This document shows positions 45,376 to 58,639 of a stretch of DNA of 64,000 bases, in pieces. Source of the stretch: Epiperipatus broadwayi (lineage: Eukaryota; Onychophora; Udeonychophora; Euonychophora; Peripatidae). The stretch lies in NCBI GenBank assembly GCA_028023455.1, contig JAQFVV010006215.1:2897230-2961229 (forward strand), given 5' to 3'. The notes under the pieces are model-generated. The model was not told the DNA's origin. It ran no database searches and was given only the letters and a program-made list of their open reading frames with translations. The number at the start of each line of letters is the position of its first letter. Position 1 is the stretch's first letter. A program made the position numbers and the translations under genes.

Positions 45376-46428
45376 CACCTGGGTCTCGTTTTACGCGATA
45401 GATAGGTTCCTCAGAAAACATGCGCAAACGAAATCGTGCAAAAATAGATGTAACTTACATTGAAAAGGGGGGGATGCGGTCTGTGATTTTTCAAAATTCA
45501 CGGAAAAGCAAAGCACCAACATAAAATTACTTTAAAATTCGCGCAAAAAAAATAAGGAAATAAAATATGACTAATAAAAAATTTCAAATTTGAAAAAAAT
45601 TGATACAAGACAAACTTTTTTAAACTATAATATTTAATTTTATTCAAAATAATATATTTTTCTGCATAATTTACAGTACAGTAATTTACATTTTTTAATA
45701 CATGTTTTAATTATTATAGCTATTTGCCAAAAACATGTTCGTTTGCAAACAACTAGCACCAACTTCACACTCATGTTGTGTCAAGGGTTTTCTGGTGACA
45801 ACGTAATTAGTAATTAATCTTTGAGATGATGATTTTATTAATTGTTTATGAAACTAACAACTAAAAATTAAATTCTTATTTTTGTCTTTAATTTTCAATT
45901 CTGTTTAAAAATCAAATTTCACATCACATTATTTCAAGTCGCCGTAAGTAATTCTTAAATTGTTAATGACAATTAAAAATCAGATTTTAATTTTTAATTG
46001 TCAAATTTAATTGTGCCCACTGCTCACCTTTTAAAAATAAACTTGTGGACACTAAATGATTAATAATTGATTACATTCTTTTTTAAAAAGCAAAAACAGA
46101 ATGTGATTTAAAATGCAAAATTAACACACACAATGTTTGAACAAATTTACATTATAATCTTGTAAAATTTAATGTGTGTATACATAAAATGTGGAAATCA
46201 TGATTTTAATTTCATTATTGTATAAAATCTTACTATTATAAAGCACTGAAAATATTGAAATTACTAAGTTGAAAGTCGAATTCCAATAATGTGCTATTAC
46301 TTTCAATAAAACGTAAGTGCACAAAATCTATTATTTAAAGTAATATCGGAGTTCGACTTCCGGTGAAACACGAATCGCGTAACTTCAAAATCGTGTTAAA
46401 TAAGTCCGCATAAAAAGAGACCCAGGTG
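45376..46428. mobile_element. Non-autonomous TA-target DNA transposon (Tc1/pogo-like)
   Basis: 1053 bp bounded by TA on both sides (45374-45375, 46429-46430). Ends are CACCTGGGTCTCGTTTTACG (left) and, inverted, CACCTGGGTCTCTTTTTATG (right), with further G+C-rich blocks just inside ('gcgcaaacgaaatcgtgc' left, 'cacgaatcgcgtaac' right). TA duplication and a 'gggtctcgttttacgcg' end wording recall pogo/Tigger-type elements. No transposase frame; internal sequence is A+T-rich. Confidence 0.75.
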
Positions 46429-46430
46429 TA

Positions 46431-49225
46431 ATATATCAGTGACATTTCAAAACACAAAAATATGTAACAAAGTTGATAATTATAAATATTAATCATTTGT
46501 AAACAATAATTAGTTCATGGAATTTGACTGCTATTTAGAAGTTATAATATATTTAAATATGCACTTTTTTCAAGTTTTATTATTAATTTTTTTATTCTAT
46601 TGGTCAGAATCATGCATTTCTAATTTGAATAATTGCGTATAATATTTATTTATATATGATAATTAAATTCAAGAGATATCGTCCATGGCATTCTTTTTGG
46701 AATACTTATGTATTTATGAGTTTTTCTATATATATATATCTCTTGAATAGAAAATAATGTACTTCTAATTTAACTAATAAATATCATTGGGTTAATGTAT
46801 GGGAAAGGGAAATAGATTTGAATTATTTTTCAAGATCACCTGATGATGTCCCTGTTTCTAGCTAAAATACTGTAATTTTATGAGATAGTTGCTGGTTTTT
46901 TTTATGCATTAACATAAGTGTCTAGCTATTTATTCATTCTCATGCATTGCTGTATTCACAGCATTTTAAAATTTACTTTTTCACGTGTTAAATATATTTA
47001 AATTGGCCATCATAAAAATTGATCAATTTCATAGTAAAAGTTTATCAAATTAAATATATGGAACCACACAAATTAATTAATTTGGAATATATTTACAAAA
47101 TCAAATTTTATCTATATATTTTGTTTAAACACCATAATCTTTTAATCAGTCCTGACCACTTTTGAATTTTTATGACATCATTCAAAGTTACAATATAAAT
47201 TTTCCACTCATTTTTAAATTGCAAATTACAAAATTTTTAAAAACAATTAAGTAACATAAAGCAAAAATATATAGTTTAGTAAAATTCTATACAAAAAAAA
47301 AGAAAGAAAATCATGTAAGATTTTTCAAGATTGGTGCAATATATATTAAATTATAAAGCCACAATAAAAATTAACGTTTGTACTTATTTTAATTTTGTCT
47401 TTACTATTGTAGTTTCAAAATTATAACTAATTACATATTTTTTATAAAATATTATTTTTGTAAAAAAAAAAAAATTAAAAATTGCTTTAAAAATATTACA
47501 AGTATAAACTCAAAATAAAATTCTATCAAAATATTATTTTCCAATAAAAAGATATTTGAAAAGCATTTGTTGATCAAGTACTTAATTAATTGAAAATTAT
47601 ATGATTTATTTAATTTTATTTTAAAAAAGAAACAAAACAAAAATCATATTTTAAAAGTAAAAAAAAATGTAACTTTTGCAAATTTTAAAATAGAAAATAT
47701 AAATTGAATAAGTAAAAGCAATTAATGATAATAATATTTAAATTTCTTTATAAATTTCATTTCAAATGGAAGCCATAAGCATTTTAGGCATGCATTTATA
47801 GAAACCAGATCCAATTAATTACATTTGTTAATTTAAAAAATATATATATTTGATCTAAAATTGAAATTAGGTCTTGTATGTAGCTATATGATTACAAAAT
47901 TTTTGTTAAAAGTTAAAAATTTTAATTATATACATTCACTGTATATAATAAATTTAAATGTAAACATGTATTTTTTAAAAAAAATTAAACTATGATTATA
48001 AAATAAATTGTGTTGTTATTCAAAATCATATACAGTAGTGATCTAAAATATGCCCTGGACAATGCGATAATATGATGGTATCATAGCAAAAAGTTCCATG
48101 TTAGATTCTCAATGAGTGAAATAAATTGTAGTATTCAACCTGCTATTATCATGCATAAATATTACATGCTTTTATGGATTACTTAAGTTTATATATAAAT
48201 ATGTGTATTTGATTGTTTCCTACAAATTTAATATTTCTTTACATAGAAAAATTATTAACAAAGAATCAAATGTCCCAATCAACAAATTTTACTATTCAAT
48301 AATATTGCCATTTTCCACTTTGAAAAATTATTTTTACTTGTCAATAGTTATAATTGTAACAGTTACACACGAAATAAAACTTCATTTTTTTGATGATTTG
48401 ATTTTTTTTTTTAATTAAAAAAATAGATATATTTCATTTGTTTTTAGCTATCAAGAAAAGAATGAGAATGATTGAAATAGATACCATTATAGCATAAATA
48501 TCTATATACCCTTGTCTTTTAAAATAAATCTTGTGTTAAGATTTGCAGAGATCCCTACTGTCATTTTTTCAGGCGCATTGTCTTAAGGTTATAGTCTTAA
48601 TATATATTACTATACTCTATAATGTAATTGTAATGCAGTATCATTTGAATTATTTTCAAATAACTTTTTATCAATCATTAAAATCATCTTTAATCATATC
48701 TGGTTCTATACATCAATTTAACAAATATCTGGGGGGATAGGGGGTTACTCTATTTTCCCAGCATTTATAATAGTTCTTTTAGGTATAACTATCTTCTTAC
48801 TTCTCCCTTCTTCATCCTGTGTATCACACTTGTATTTCTATTCCTCTGTATACATAATTTAATTATTTTTATAAAAGAGTTTATTTTTAAAAGCTCTTTA
48901 TTGAAACTTTCTTTAATACTTCACTATTTTTAATACTCATTATCTGTTCAACTTTTTATTTCTTCTCCTTCTCCAATGATTCAAAGCTATTGTTCCAAAT
49001 ATATTTGAAATAAAATATTTAATAAATCTCTTTATTAAATATAACCCACAAAATAACCATATATTTAATAAAAGCTTATTCATCAATTTTATTTTTGCTA
49101 TATCTTTATAATTAATCTCATTACCAGAAAACGAAATAAGTAAAATATTTACAAACACTATTATGTTTTTTTTTGTGTGTGTCCAATAGTTTTTATCACT
49201 TTCCACCTATAATCATTTATTTAAA
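46431..49225. other. A+T-rich filler
   Basis: Nothing recognised. Small frames here (47452, 48203, 48543, 48940) are low-complexity. Confidence 0.5.
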
Positions 49226-49249
49226 TTTAGATATATCCATTTTTTTTTT

Positions 49250-49733
49250 ATATATACTAAAAGGAAATATGCCTATGTGTTTGAAAAGGAAAGTTTTTAA
49301 TAAATGTTTTTTACTAGTTCTTACTTATGGATCTGAGACTTGGACATTTAATACAAGAGTAATACAGAGACTTCAGACCAATTAAAGAAATACGGAGAGA
49401 TGCATGTTGGGAGTAACAAGAAGAGATCAAAAACACAATATATGGGTAAGAGAACAAACAGGTGTTTCTGACCTCATTGAAAAAATTAAAAAACTGAAGT
49501 GGAGTTGGGCTGGACACATTGCTAGAAGAGATGATAATAGATGGACAACTGAAATCTTAAACTGGATTCTAAGAGATTGTAAAAGACCCAGAAAGAGACC
49601 ACATGTGAGATGGATGGATGAAATAAGAAAGTGTGCAGGGGGAGTGTGGAGAAGAGATGCTAGAGATTGGAGATGGATTGAACTTGGAGAGACCTTTATC
49701 CTGCAGTGGATTGGTAAATGGTTGATGATGATG
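49250..49733 (+). pseudogene. RTE retrotransposon, 5'-truncated 3' fragment
   Basis: Encodes LKGNMPMCLKRKVFNKC, LTYGSETW, then in a second frame LGVTRRDQKHNIWVREQTGV, KLKWSWAGHIARRDDNRWT, KRPRKRPHVRWMDEIRKC and the end LGETFILQWIG, followed by (GATGAT) tail bases. One frameshift near 49385. A near repeat of 'atatccatttt' lies at 49233-49243 and 49734-49744 and may be the target duplication. It is close in sequence to copy B at 9.3-9.8 kb. Confidence 0.85.
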
Positions 49734-49744
49734 ATATCCATTTT

Positions 49745-51510
49745 CATTCAAAAATAATTTTCTATGAATATCATTAATCCTACTTAATATTTATTAAGAT
49801 CTCTTTCTCAGATTTATATTATTAGCAAAGTGGATGTAAGATCTCTAAAGCTTATTCCACCATCATCAAATATTATTTTAGCAATCTATTCAAATGACTA
49901 ATAAATCTCTCATTAAATTATAACTTTTTCTCAAAGACTTGTTAATAACTGATTAATTAATATTTTTTGATTTATATGCATAATCTTTTATTTTCTTTTT
50001 CAAAATATCCAAGAAAATAAACAGTTTGCTCAACAAAATAGTCAACGAAAGGGATATCTATTTCCTATGTCTGAATCAAAAATCAAAGTCACATTATTTT
50101 TTCAAATCTCTTCCTCTACAATCATAGCTTTTAATTCAACTGGAGTTTAGTCTCTTCCCCTGAGTTGTGCTAGTCACATGCTACTTTAGGAGAACCTATC
50201 CCAAAATTCAATCATTGTTCTCTTTTTACCAAAAATAATAAATTATTTTATTTATTATATGGATTTTTTAAAAGACTGATAACTATCAACCAACATTGCA
50301 AAGAAATCTGTAGAGATTCCAAACAGAAAAAAAATTCATTAATCGTTTTATTTATATAATCCTTTAAATCTGCAACTATGTTGATTTGATATTAACCACA
50401 TGTCAGTGACAGATAATTCCATTTCTGAAGCAGATAAGTATAATAACCATGGGTAATCCCAAATTGTTGATGAGACTCCATTAACATCTAGGAAGATCAA
50501 ATTGCAATGATGTTGAAGTTAAACTAAAAGTGTCGAGAGAGTGGCAAGCTATGGCAAATTATCATCAACAATATCATTTGCTTATAAATACGCCTTTGCC
50601 TAATTAACAAATCAAATATCTCAATCACCAGTTTCCTATGAAGTGGAATACAGTGCCTATTCAATGAAGTAACAGTAATAAAATAAAATTAAAAACACCC
50701 ATAAAGATCGGAATGTGTTAATAAAATGTTTCAGTAAATAGCATGATTAAAATTTTATTTTTTTAAATTTTATTTTTAAATTAATGTTATTTATAGAAAT
50801 TGTCATTCTTTATGAGTGATATTGTCAACCCATCCTTCATTATTAAACAAACTTTCATTTCATCCTTATTTAGAATGCCTTTTCTAAAAGTTCCATTTTT
50901 TCCTCTATGCTGATAATTTACCATTTAAATAGATTGACTTATTCATAATTATCGCTTATAAATTAAATCACTTCACTTTTTTATGCAACTAAAATATTTC
51001 CTGTGCATACAATTATCTGAAATAAATATCGAATGCTGGCTCTAAACATTTTTTCATAGAGTGCGTAGATTAATGTTTGAAGTGATTTGATGTTTTTTAT
51101 ATAAGTATTTTTTGTTGTTGTTGCATTATTTGTTGACATTTGTGGAAGTAAATAATAATACGATTAACGTAAATGTAATTACAATTGAAAAATGAGAAAC
51201 TAAAAAAAAAGAGTTAAAAATGAAAATGTAGAAAAGGCACATAATAATATGGTATTTATAAAATGATAAGAAAGAAATGAAAATTTTTAAATATTAAAGT
51301 AACTAGAAGATATAGAAAGATCATTAAAATGTAAGTTTGTTTTTAACTATTTATCAGTAGCTGGTTTATTTATATTCCTCATTTTAAGTTAATTTATAAT
51401 TTCTTGTTCCAGTACTTCAAATTGATTTTCGATAGCTATTGTTTCATTATAAAAAACAAAGTGCCGAAACAACATCTAGTTTTATTGCCTGATTATAGTT
51501 CACAGTGCTT
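49745..51510. other. A+T-rich filler
   Basis: No gene. 50400-50700 is less A+T-rich but unassigned. Confidence 0.45.
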
Positions 51511-51514
51511 AGGT

Positions 51515-52605
51515 CAGGAGTGGGGAACCTCCAGCCTGTAGGCCAAGTCCAGACCTCAAAAACTCACAATTCGACCCCCAGACATTTTCACAATCATATA
51601 TAAAATGGACTTGCATAAAATTTCTATTTAAATACATAGAGGAGTGTAAATATTGAATTAAGAGTTAAGTAAAATAAAATATGTATTTTCTCAACTACAT
51701 TTTTTTCTCTTTCCAATTTTTCTAATAATTCTACTTCATTCTATCAGAGATACAATATTCTAACAAATTATCTCTATTATGTTCTATCTGAGTATGGATT
51801 TAATCTACAACACAGAGAGTATTTTGTTTGTTTTTATAGTGATTTTCACAGATTAACATATAATTTTTTTATTATTTTGCCCTTTTTTTTTATTAGGATG
51901 CCTACAGGAGTAAAATGAGAAAAATTGACACAAAAAATCGTGTATTTGAAAAGAAATGGATCAATGCATATATATATTTTATAGAAAGAAATAATAAATC
52001 AATGTGCATGATATGTCTGGAAAATATTTCAGTTAATAAAGAACATATTATTAAGAGACTATTTATCAAACATTCTGACTAACAAAATTATTGGGGAAGA
52101 AAGACATATTAAAATAGAAAACTTGAAAAAGATCTTCAAGTTGCTGACATGTTTTATAAAAGTATAAATAAGTCAGAAAATTCTATGGGAGCAAATTATT
52201 TAAAAAAAAAAAAAACAACAATAGAAAATTCAAAGCCATTTTCTGAATTTATAGAAGATTGCATCCTATGTGCTGTAGAATTAACATGTCCAGAACATAA
52301 AAAGAAATTTAAGAATATATGTCACAAAGATAGATTCAAGGTAAATGAGTAAAATTGTAGTTAAATGTAAAACAGTCATTAATAATAATGATGTTACTTT
52401 ATTTTTAATTCATAAAAAAATTATGACTCTCATTTAAAAAGAGAAAGTTGAAATTGGCCTACCTGTTGAAAAGGTTGTACAGCTTTAGTGATTAGAGGTA
52501 AATTAATTATATTTTTGATCAAATATAGTAGGCTAATTTTTACATCTATAATTTTCTGTGCCTTATTCAAATGGCCTTTGGCAGAAAAAAAGATTTCCAA
52601 TCCTG
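51515..52605 (+). mobile_element. hAT element remnant with transposase N-terminus
   Basis: Left end CAGGAGTGGGGAACCTCCAG...GGCC; right end, inverted, CAGGATTGGAAATC...CTGCCAAAGGCC. Both share the CAGG.NTGG..A.CT and GGCC spacing typical of Charlie-like hAT ends. No matching 8-bp duplication is visible at these limits. Internally it carries a transposase N-terminal remnant. Confidence 0.6.
51897..52352 (+). pseudogene. hAT transposase N-terminal remnant
   Basis: Conceptual pieces: KIDTKNRVFEKKW, YIYFIERNNKSMCMICLENI, a stop near 52081, then a second frame with KPFSEFIEDCILCAVELTCP and FKNICHKDRF. The layout (W..KYFF, CLIC zinc-finger pair, then KPF..GEF(I/V)K.C) is that of hAT transposases related to GTF2IRD2/ZBED-type proteins. 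The catalytic domain is missing. Confidence 0.6.
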
Positions 52606-52689
52606 ACATACATACTTCACCTGATTTCAAGCAAAGAACTTAAAATATATATATACAATAAAATAAAGTTTGAATGAGGATCTGTGATA

Positions 52690-52790
52690 ATGGGGTGCAA
52701 AAAAAATGACAAAGTAGCTTATTGCTCAGGAATTCATAAGATCAATGCTCAAAGCACAGGAATCATTAACATCCATGATCAAATGTTATC
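52690..52790 (-). repeat. SINE S3 fragment
   Basis: 'aatgacaaagtagcttattg' and 'gctcaggaattcataagatc' match the S3 3' end of 21.1-21.3 kb in reverse. Confidence 0.5.
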
Positions 52791-52950
52791 ACTTACTATA
52801 CTATGTTGCTTACTTATCCATAATAATTTATGAGCAACTTTCTACCAATTGTAATCTTACAGATTTTAATTAGATTCAAGGAAAATAATATATGCACATT
52901 AATGAAAATAAAATCAAGGTAACATGTATTAAAAAGAAAAATATTTTTTA

Positions 52951-53053
52951 GTCAAGCGTTGGCGGCCGAGTGGTTAGCACAGCCGCCTTACAAGCAGTTG
53001 TCCTGGGATTCACTTCCCGGCCAATGCTTTGACACATTAAAAAAAAAAAAAAA
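52951..53053 (+). repeat. tRNA-like SINE S1 with poly(A) tail
   Basis: GTCAAGCGTTGG...CCAATGCTTTGAC closes a long terminal stem. GGCGGCCGAGTGGTTAGCAC is the A-box region and 'ggattcacttcccgg' the decayed B box. GGCGG pairs with CCGCC here and GGTGG with CCACC at 5.86 kb, a compensatory change. It ends in a run of 14 A's, a retroposon mark. Confidence 0.65.
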
Positions 53054-54214
53054 TATTTTTATATGAATTAAAAAAATTAATGCAACTTTTAAAATATATA
53101 ATACTGGGGGGGGGGGGAGATAAAAAACCAAATTTCACTTAAAGCCAAACCCATAAAAGAATTGTGAATTATGAGCCATTACATCAATCAGTACAAAAGA
53201 TTAAAAAAGAAACAATAAATTGTGATTTCATAAACCAAAATATTGTATAATCTAATTCAATTTAAATGAATAAAAATTAAATGTTTTTGAATCCAACTGA
53301 TTTATAGTCATGAAAATATATCTTTAGTATTTGAAGATTACCAATTGATAGATTAATATTCTTTGACTTTTTAGTATGACCAAACTTTATGTGATTAATG
53401 ATGTTAAGATGTTAATTCAAAGATCTGTTGATTAAAAATATTTATCATAATGCTTCACATTACTAAGCCTTTGTTAGTGAAATTCATCAAGCACATTAAT
53501 GACTGATTGTAAAGACATAGCATCTATTAATGTGCTGAACTTTGAGCTGTTCAGCTTAAATATAGTTTGTGTCAATCTAGATTAATATGTGTAGAGTTGG
53601 ATATGGTGAAAAGTTACAGCATACTGATTTTTACATAATTTAACATCGTCTAATAGTAGCATATGGTAAATTATAATATTTCAGAAGTGCTAATAAGATT
53701 CTTAAAATAAGAAATGAATTTAAATTCAATGACTTATCTTTCACACTCTCACTTCTAGAGAATTAAGATTGGCTCATATAAGAAAATAAGATGGCTGCTC
53801 TTATTTTCTCAAAGTCTCTATCTTGTAACCGGTGCGAGAGTATCCTTGCAGTTTTAACATCACTGTTTGATGGCATGAGTGAGATGGTATGGTTACCTTC
53901 TATATAATTATAATCTAAACACTGAGCCAGTAAAATTTATTGATTATTATACTAATATTTTTCTATATTAAACTTATAGAATTTTATAGGTAAGATATAT
54001 CACTAATGATAGAGGTAATGTTTATTGCACTATAGATCATGAATGATCAAATGTTGATATTTTAAAAGTTATTTTACTATATTAATTTCTGATCAAAATA
54101 ATTATTCTATTTCTATTACCTGAATGATTAATAAATGTGTGTGTGTATATATATAGTTTAAGCACTATATATGTGTATATCATACTGCTTACATCACTTT
54201 CATCTATTACTGAT
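53054..54214. other. A+T-rich filler
   Basis: G12 run at 53106. No gene or RNA seen. Confidence 0.5.
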
Positions 54215-54515
54215 GTATTTCAGGATATAAGGTTACTCCAATCCTCTCTTCTCCATATATTCTCACAAACTTCCTTATTTCATCCATCCATCTGATATAT
54301 AGACTCCTTCTAATCTTATACAATTCTTCTGTTATCACTTCTTCTAGCAGTATGTTCAGCTGAGCTCCATTTCAATCTTTTTAATTTTTGAATATCAGTG
54401 GTACCTAGTTTATTCTCTGGGTATTTCATATTTGATCCCTTATTATTATTTTTAATATTCATCTCTCCATATTTCACTAAGTGGTCTGAAGTCTCCGTAA
54501 TAGGTTTAAAAAATA
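54215..54515 (-). pseudogene. RTE retrotransposon C-terminal fragment
   Basis: Minus strand: SDHLVKYGEM, KLKRLKWSSAEHTARRSDNR (compare KLKWSWAGHIARRDDNR), 'tggatggatgaaataaggaa' inverted near 54280. More diverged than the other copies. Confidence 0.65.
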
Positions 54516-55580
54516 AAATAGTTTTCAGTAGCACATTGTAATGTAATGCAATGATGCATCCTCTATGGAAGAATAGTAAGCTGTTTATTAGAAGATTTTT
54601 ATAATTTTTCTTTCCTGTTTGTCCTTTATCTATGAATAGTTAGATTAGTCATTTATCAATTAATAATTGGAATAATTGAGTGATTTATCATGGGCAGGAT
54701 CCCAAAAATAAAAAATTCTAAGCTTGTTTGAAAATCCCAGCTACGAAAAAATGTTCTTTATTATAAAGATCCTTACATATATAGGATATAAAATTTGATT
54801 AATGTCTTATAGTGTTTTAAGACTAGTCATTTAAAGTGAGGCAGAAATTACGAACAATTAATTGACAATTGCAAAAATTATCATATGGTTAGCTCATAAA
54901 AAGGTCAATGTGATGTTCAGGCATTAAGTGACAAGCTGTATTTAATAGATCAGACTGAGTTTCTTGTTAAGAATTGATCCAGAAGTCTTTAGTTTTTGGC
55001 TTTATTAACCTGCCATTATATTAAATCGCACAGAATTCTTCAATCCAAAGTGATTGGAAGTGAATTTTTGTTATATAAATATAATGCATTTCATTTTTAA
55101 TGACCATTATGAGCAGTATGGTTCAGAGAAAGATCAAATAGGCCTTAAATAGTCTGCCCACTAAAGAGGAAAAGCTTCTCCAACAGTCTTCCACAAAGAA
55201 ACAATGATGAAGACATTATTTACCAAGTTCATCATCTACTGAAATGCTGAAGATTTTATTGTTTATATATTCCTGTTTTACCCTCCAGTTAGGGCAAGTT
55301 AGATAACCATATACCTAATATTAGATGGTAAGCTGAATTAGTCATGGCCCAGTTACCAGATATAAAGAATCCTAAGCCCAATAAGTTCATTTTATCCAAT
55401 CTTGAATTTGAAATGCTCACTGGGAAGGGGATATGCTATCACCAAGAGATCATCAGATGATTATAATACATTGTAAGTCTTGGAGTAAACCAGTGGAAAA
55501 TAATGTAAAGTATCTGTCTGAAAGTTTGTGATGATGATGTTTGCAGTAATTATATGTCGGACTTTCATCATTCAATATTA
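54516..55580. other. Filler, partly less A+T-rich
   Basis: 55130-55520 has more balanced composition ('ctgcccactaaagaggaaaa'), but no frame or repeat could be assigned. Confidence 0.4.
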
Positions 55581-55589
55581 ATTGTTAAA

Positions 55590-55800
55590 TATCTTTTGAA
55601 AAATTCAAACTTTATTTAATCTTTTCAAATACACTCGTCAACTATTAGTAATAATAGACAAGTTAGTTTTAATACAGTTTCCAGTGGTATTATTCTCCTC
55701 TTCTTCAGGTATAGCTGGCAAGCATGGGAATTGAACTTTGGCCTTTAGATTCAATGAGTATTGAATTTTAAGTGGCTACTGGAACCAACTAGACCATTAT
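55590..55800 (-). repeat. Penelope-2 3' unit, solo copy
   Basis: Minus strand: tRNA-like head with 'aaagttcaattcccatgctt' (B box), then CTGAAGA, a stem remnant and GAAA ('actggaaactg'), then the tail. Third copy of the unit seen at 22.88 and 25.62 kb. Confidence 0.55.
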
Positions 55801-58630
55801 ATCAAAGGTTCAACAGTCAGTAGAAAATTCACATACTTATCTATAAGGAGGGAGTCCTTGTGATTTCATTTTTTCCCTAAGAGTAAGTTAGCCTCAAGTA
55901 TATATAGAAACTGTTCATGGGAGTCAGTTTGCGGTCATTTCCTAGTTTTCGCGGATTAGTTCTGAAGTGAAGACAAAGACTATCGCTGAATCTGCCTATA
56001 AGGCAAAAATTAATATGTAAATATAAAAAAGTTGTTAATAGGTCAATAGTTTAATAAAGAATAAATAGTAGCTGCAGTTTAATAAAAGATAAACAGTACA
56101 TTTAACAATAAATGGAAATAAAAGATAAACAGTACATTTAACAATAAATGGAAGAATAGGTTAATAGAAAATAATCGTTTAATACACTTAAAAATCTCAG
56201 AAATTATTAAAAAAAAAAAAAAAATCAAAAACATTAATTGAAAGTAAAACATTTAGCATTTGTAAAGCTAAGTGAAACATAAATTTTTAAAAAAAAAAGA
56301 TAGATGTAATTACATATTTAAAACTATTTATTTTTCCCATTCTTGACTGAAAATGTAGTGAAAACTTTAAAAGCATATTAACTATAAATTAGTAAAGGTT
56401 TCTTAGGCATTCATGCGTAAAACGTAGCACCTGTTAAAGACTTTCCTTCTGCCAACGCAATTATTGCACAAAAAAAAAGTATAAATATAAAAGTAAATTA
56501 GGATTATTATAATTAATATTCTTTTAATTTAATGTATGCTATTTGATCATTAATTTTCTTGACAAATTACTCGTTTATTAGAATATGGTTAAGAGAACTG
56601 CTCTTGGTTTTGTACAGTCGTGTGTGTATAAACCTTTTTTTGTTGTTGTTATTGTCATTAATTTTACTGGCTGATCTCCCCACCACATTTTGTTTTACTT
56701 TTGTTATGCTTTTTTTAACGTACGAAATACAAAATAATAAGTTTGTAAAATAGGTTTATTAAGGAAAATTTACAAATTTTTTACATCTTCAATATACTGT
56801 CTTTCTGTAAAGTATTTTCTACTGGAAAATATTTTAAACGTCTTTACTGAGGAAGAAATCTTCCAAAACAATTTCACAATAGGTTCATTCCAGGTAATTC
56901 TAAATAAGTGAATTTGTAAAAGGGATTTTAAAATCATTTAACGTGAGAAAATAATCGTTACCTATGTTATCAGTAATTATTTACGAGCACATCCTTTATT
57001 TTAATGATTAGATTGTAAAATATGGATATGTTTGTTTTTTTTTGTTAAAAGCTTTACTGGTTTTATTATTTTACAATGTTCTAAATCTGCTGGTACAATG
57101 ATAAACTACACCCACAATGCGTTTGTAGTGGTGTTAATCCATTAAACGACCTTCTTGAAAACCATACAGCGAATATGCTAAAATGAATGAACCTACGCCA
57201 TAAGTCTCATTATTATACCTTGTATAAGCATTACTTTATGCGTGTACGTATATACATTTATTATATGTAAGGTGTGATTAAATAATAACTGATAGATGTA
57301 TGAATAAATAGTACCAAACAATATTTTCCCTCTTAGTAAGTTATTTAAATCCTGTTTAATCAGCTTGAATTTATAAACGGAATATATATATATAATGACA
57401 TTATTTTACTTCAATTATTTTCAAAAAAGTTTTTATTATTAAATAAAAAAAAAAAAAGTTAAAAATTAATGACATCTTAAAGCAGTTCCTGCTTGAAAAT
57501 CAATGAGTACATAATGAGAGGCCAATTATTAGCTTGAGGGCGACTATTTGTAACGTTAACTGAAGCAAAAATTAGTTAAGAAAAAAAAGTCTAATTATTT
57601 CTAATAATAATTATTGTAAAAGTCAAAAATAATAATGTCTTCTTAAAATTTTCTTACCATAATGAGCAATTAGATATATTATGCTAATAAAATGGTCGTA
57701 TAATTTGATAATAATAATAGCCCCAAACCTTTTTCTATGTATGTTCTCTGTTTGAAGGCCTCGAGGTAACTAGGAAATAAAATAGTATGATCAAGTAATA
57801 ACACTTAGATGGTGTTCACTCTTCCAGCATAGTTATTCTAACATCTAAAATTTAAATCTACAGAGGACACAATTTATATATATATAACCAGTTTCTAAGC
57901 ATTTTCTTATAATGTCAATATCTCATCATCAATAGTATTCTGGCCCACCGACAGGTCCACAAAGTAGTCACATCACCAATTTATTACTTTTTCCATTTTA
58001 TTCTCTTCAGTTCCACATAACTTTTTCCATCTTTTATATCATCCAACATCAATCTTTCCTATCCTTTCTTCTTGCTTCCACTCACCATTCCTCCAAAACA
58101 TCCTTCATTAAACTATACTTCTTGATATATGTTCAATCCAGTATATAAGATAGTAAACCACCAAAGTAGCAAATTGTCTTGGATTCTAAACACACACAAA
58201 TCTAAAGTAAAATTTTGAAGGACACTAAGGATTTTCTAAATATATTCAGGATTTTTTATTTTTTCAGTGGCCAGCTTTTTTAACAAATGGAGTAACTAAT
58301 TCTACATTCATTTAATAAGTGTTTATTTAACTATTCTTATTGAGAGTTTCAGAATAATTTAGACAAGTAAGTAAGTGTTTATAAAAACTGATTAAAATAT
58401 GATACGATCTTTACATTAATGAGATGGCTAAATTTCATATTAATTTTTTTTTTTAAGTGCTACTATGGGGGAAAAAAGATTATATTCTGATTTAGGTACA
58501 AATATAAAACATTTTCATAAAACAAATTTTCCAGAAGTTCCTCTGTACATCTTTCACACAAAGTTAAAAATATAATTTTGTGATATTTAAATTTGACACT
58601 TGTTAATCAAAATGTAACAATTTATTGTTG
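55801..58630. other. A+T-rich filler
   Basis: Contains the 36-bp tandem duplication at 56081-56152. 'actgaggaagaaatcttcca' at 56836 resembles a decayed CTGANGA hairpin. No gene. Confidence 0.45.
56081..56152. repeat. Perfect 36-bp tandem duplication
   Basis: The 36-base unit starting aataaaagataaacagtac occurs twice in a row without mismatch. Confidence 0.9.
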
Positions 58631-58639
58631 ATAAATGAT

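Noticed and set aside
56825-56870. CTGAGGA with GAA/TTC hairpin as a ribozyme
   Set aside because: GAAA is CAAAA and no stem I partner is visible.
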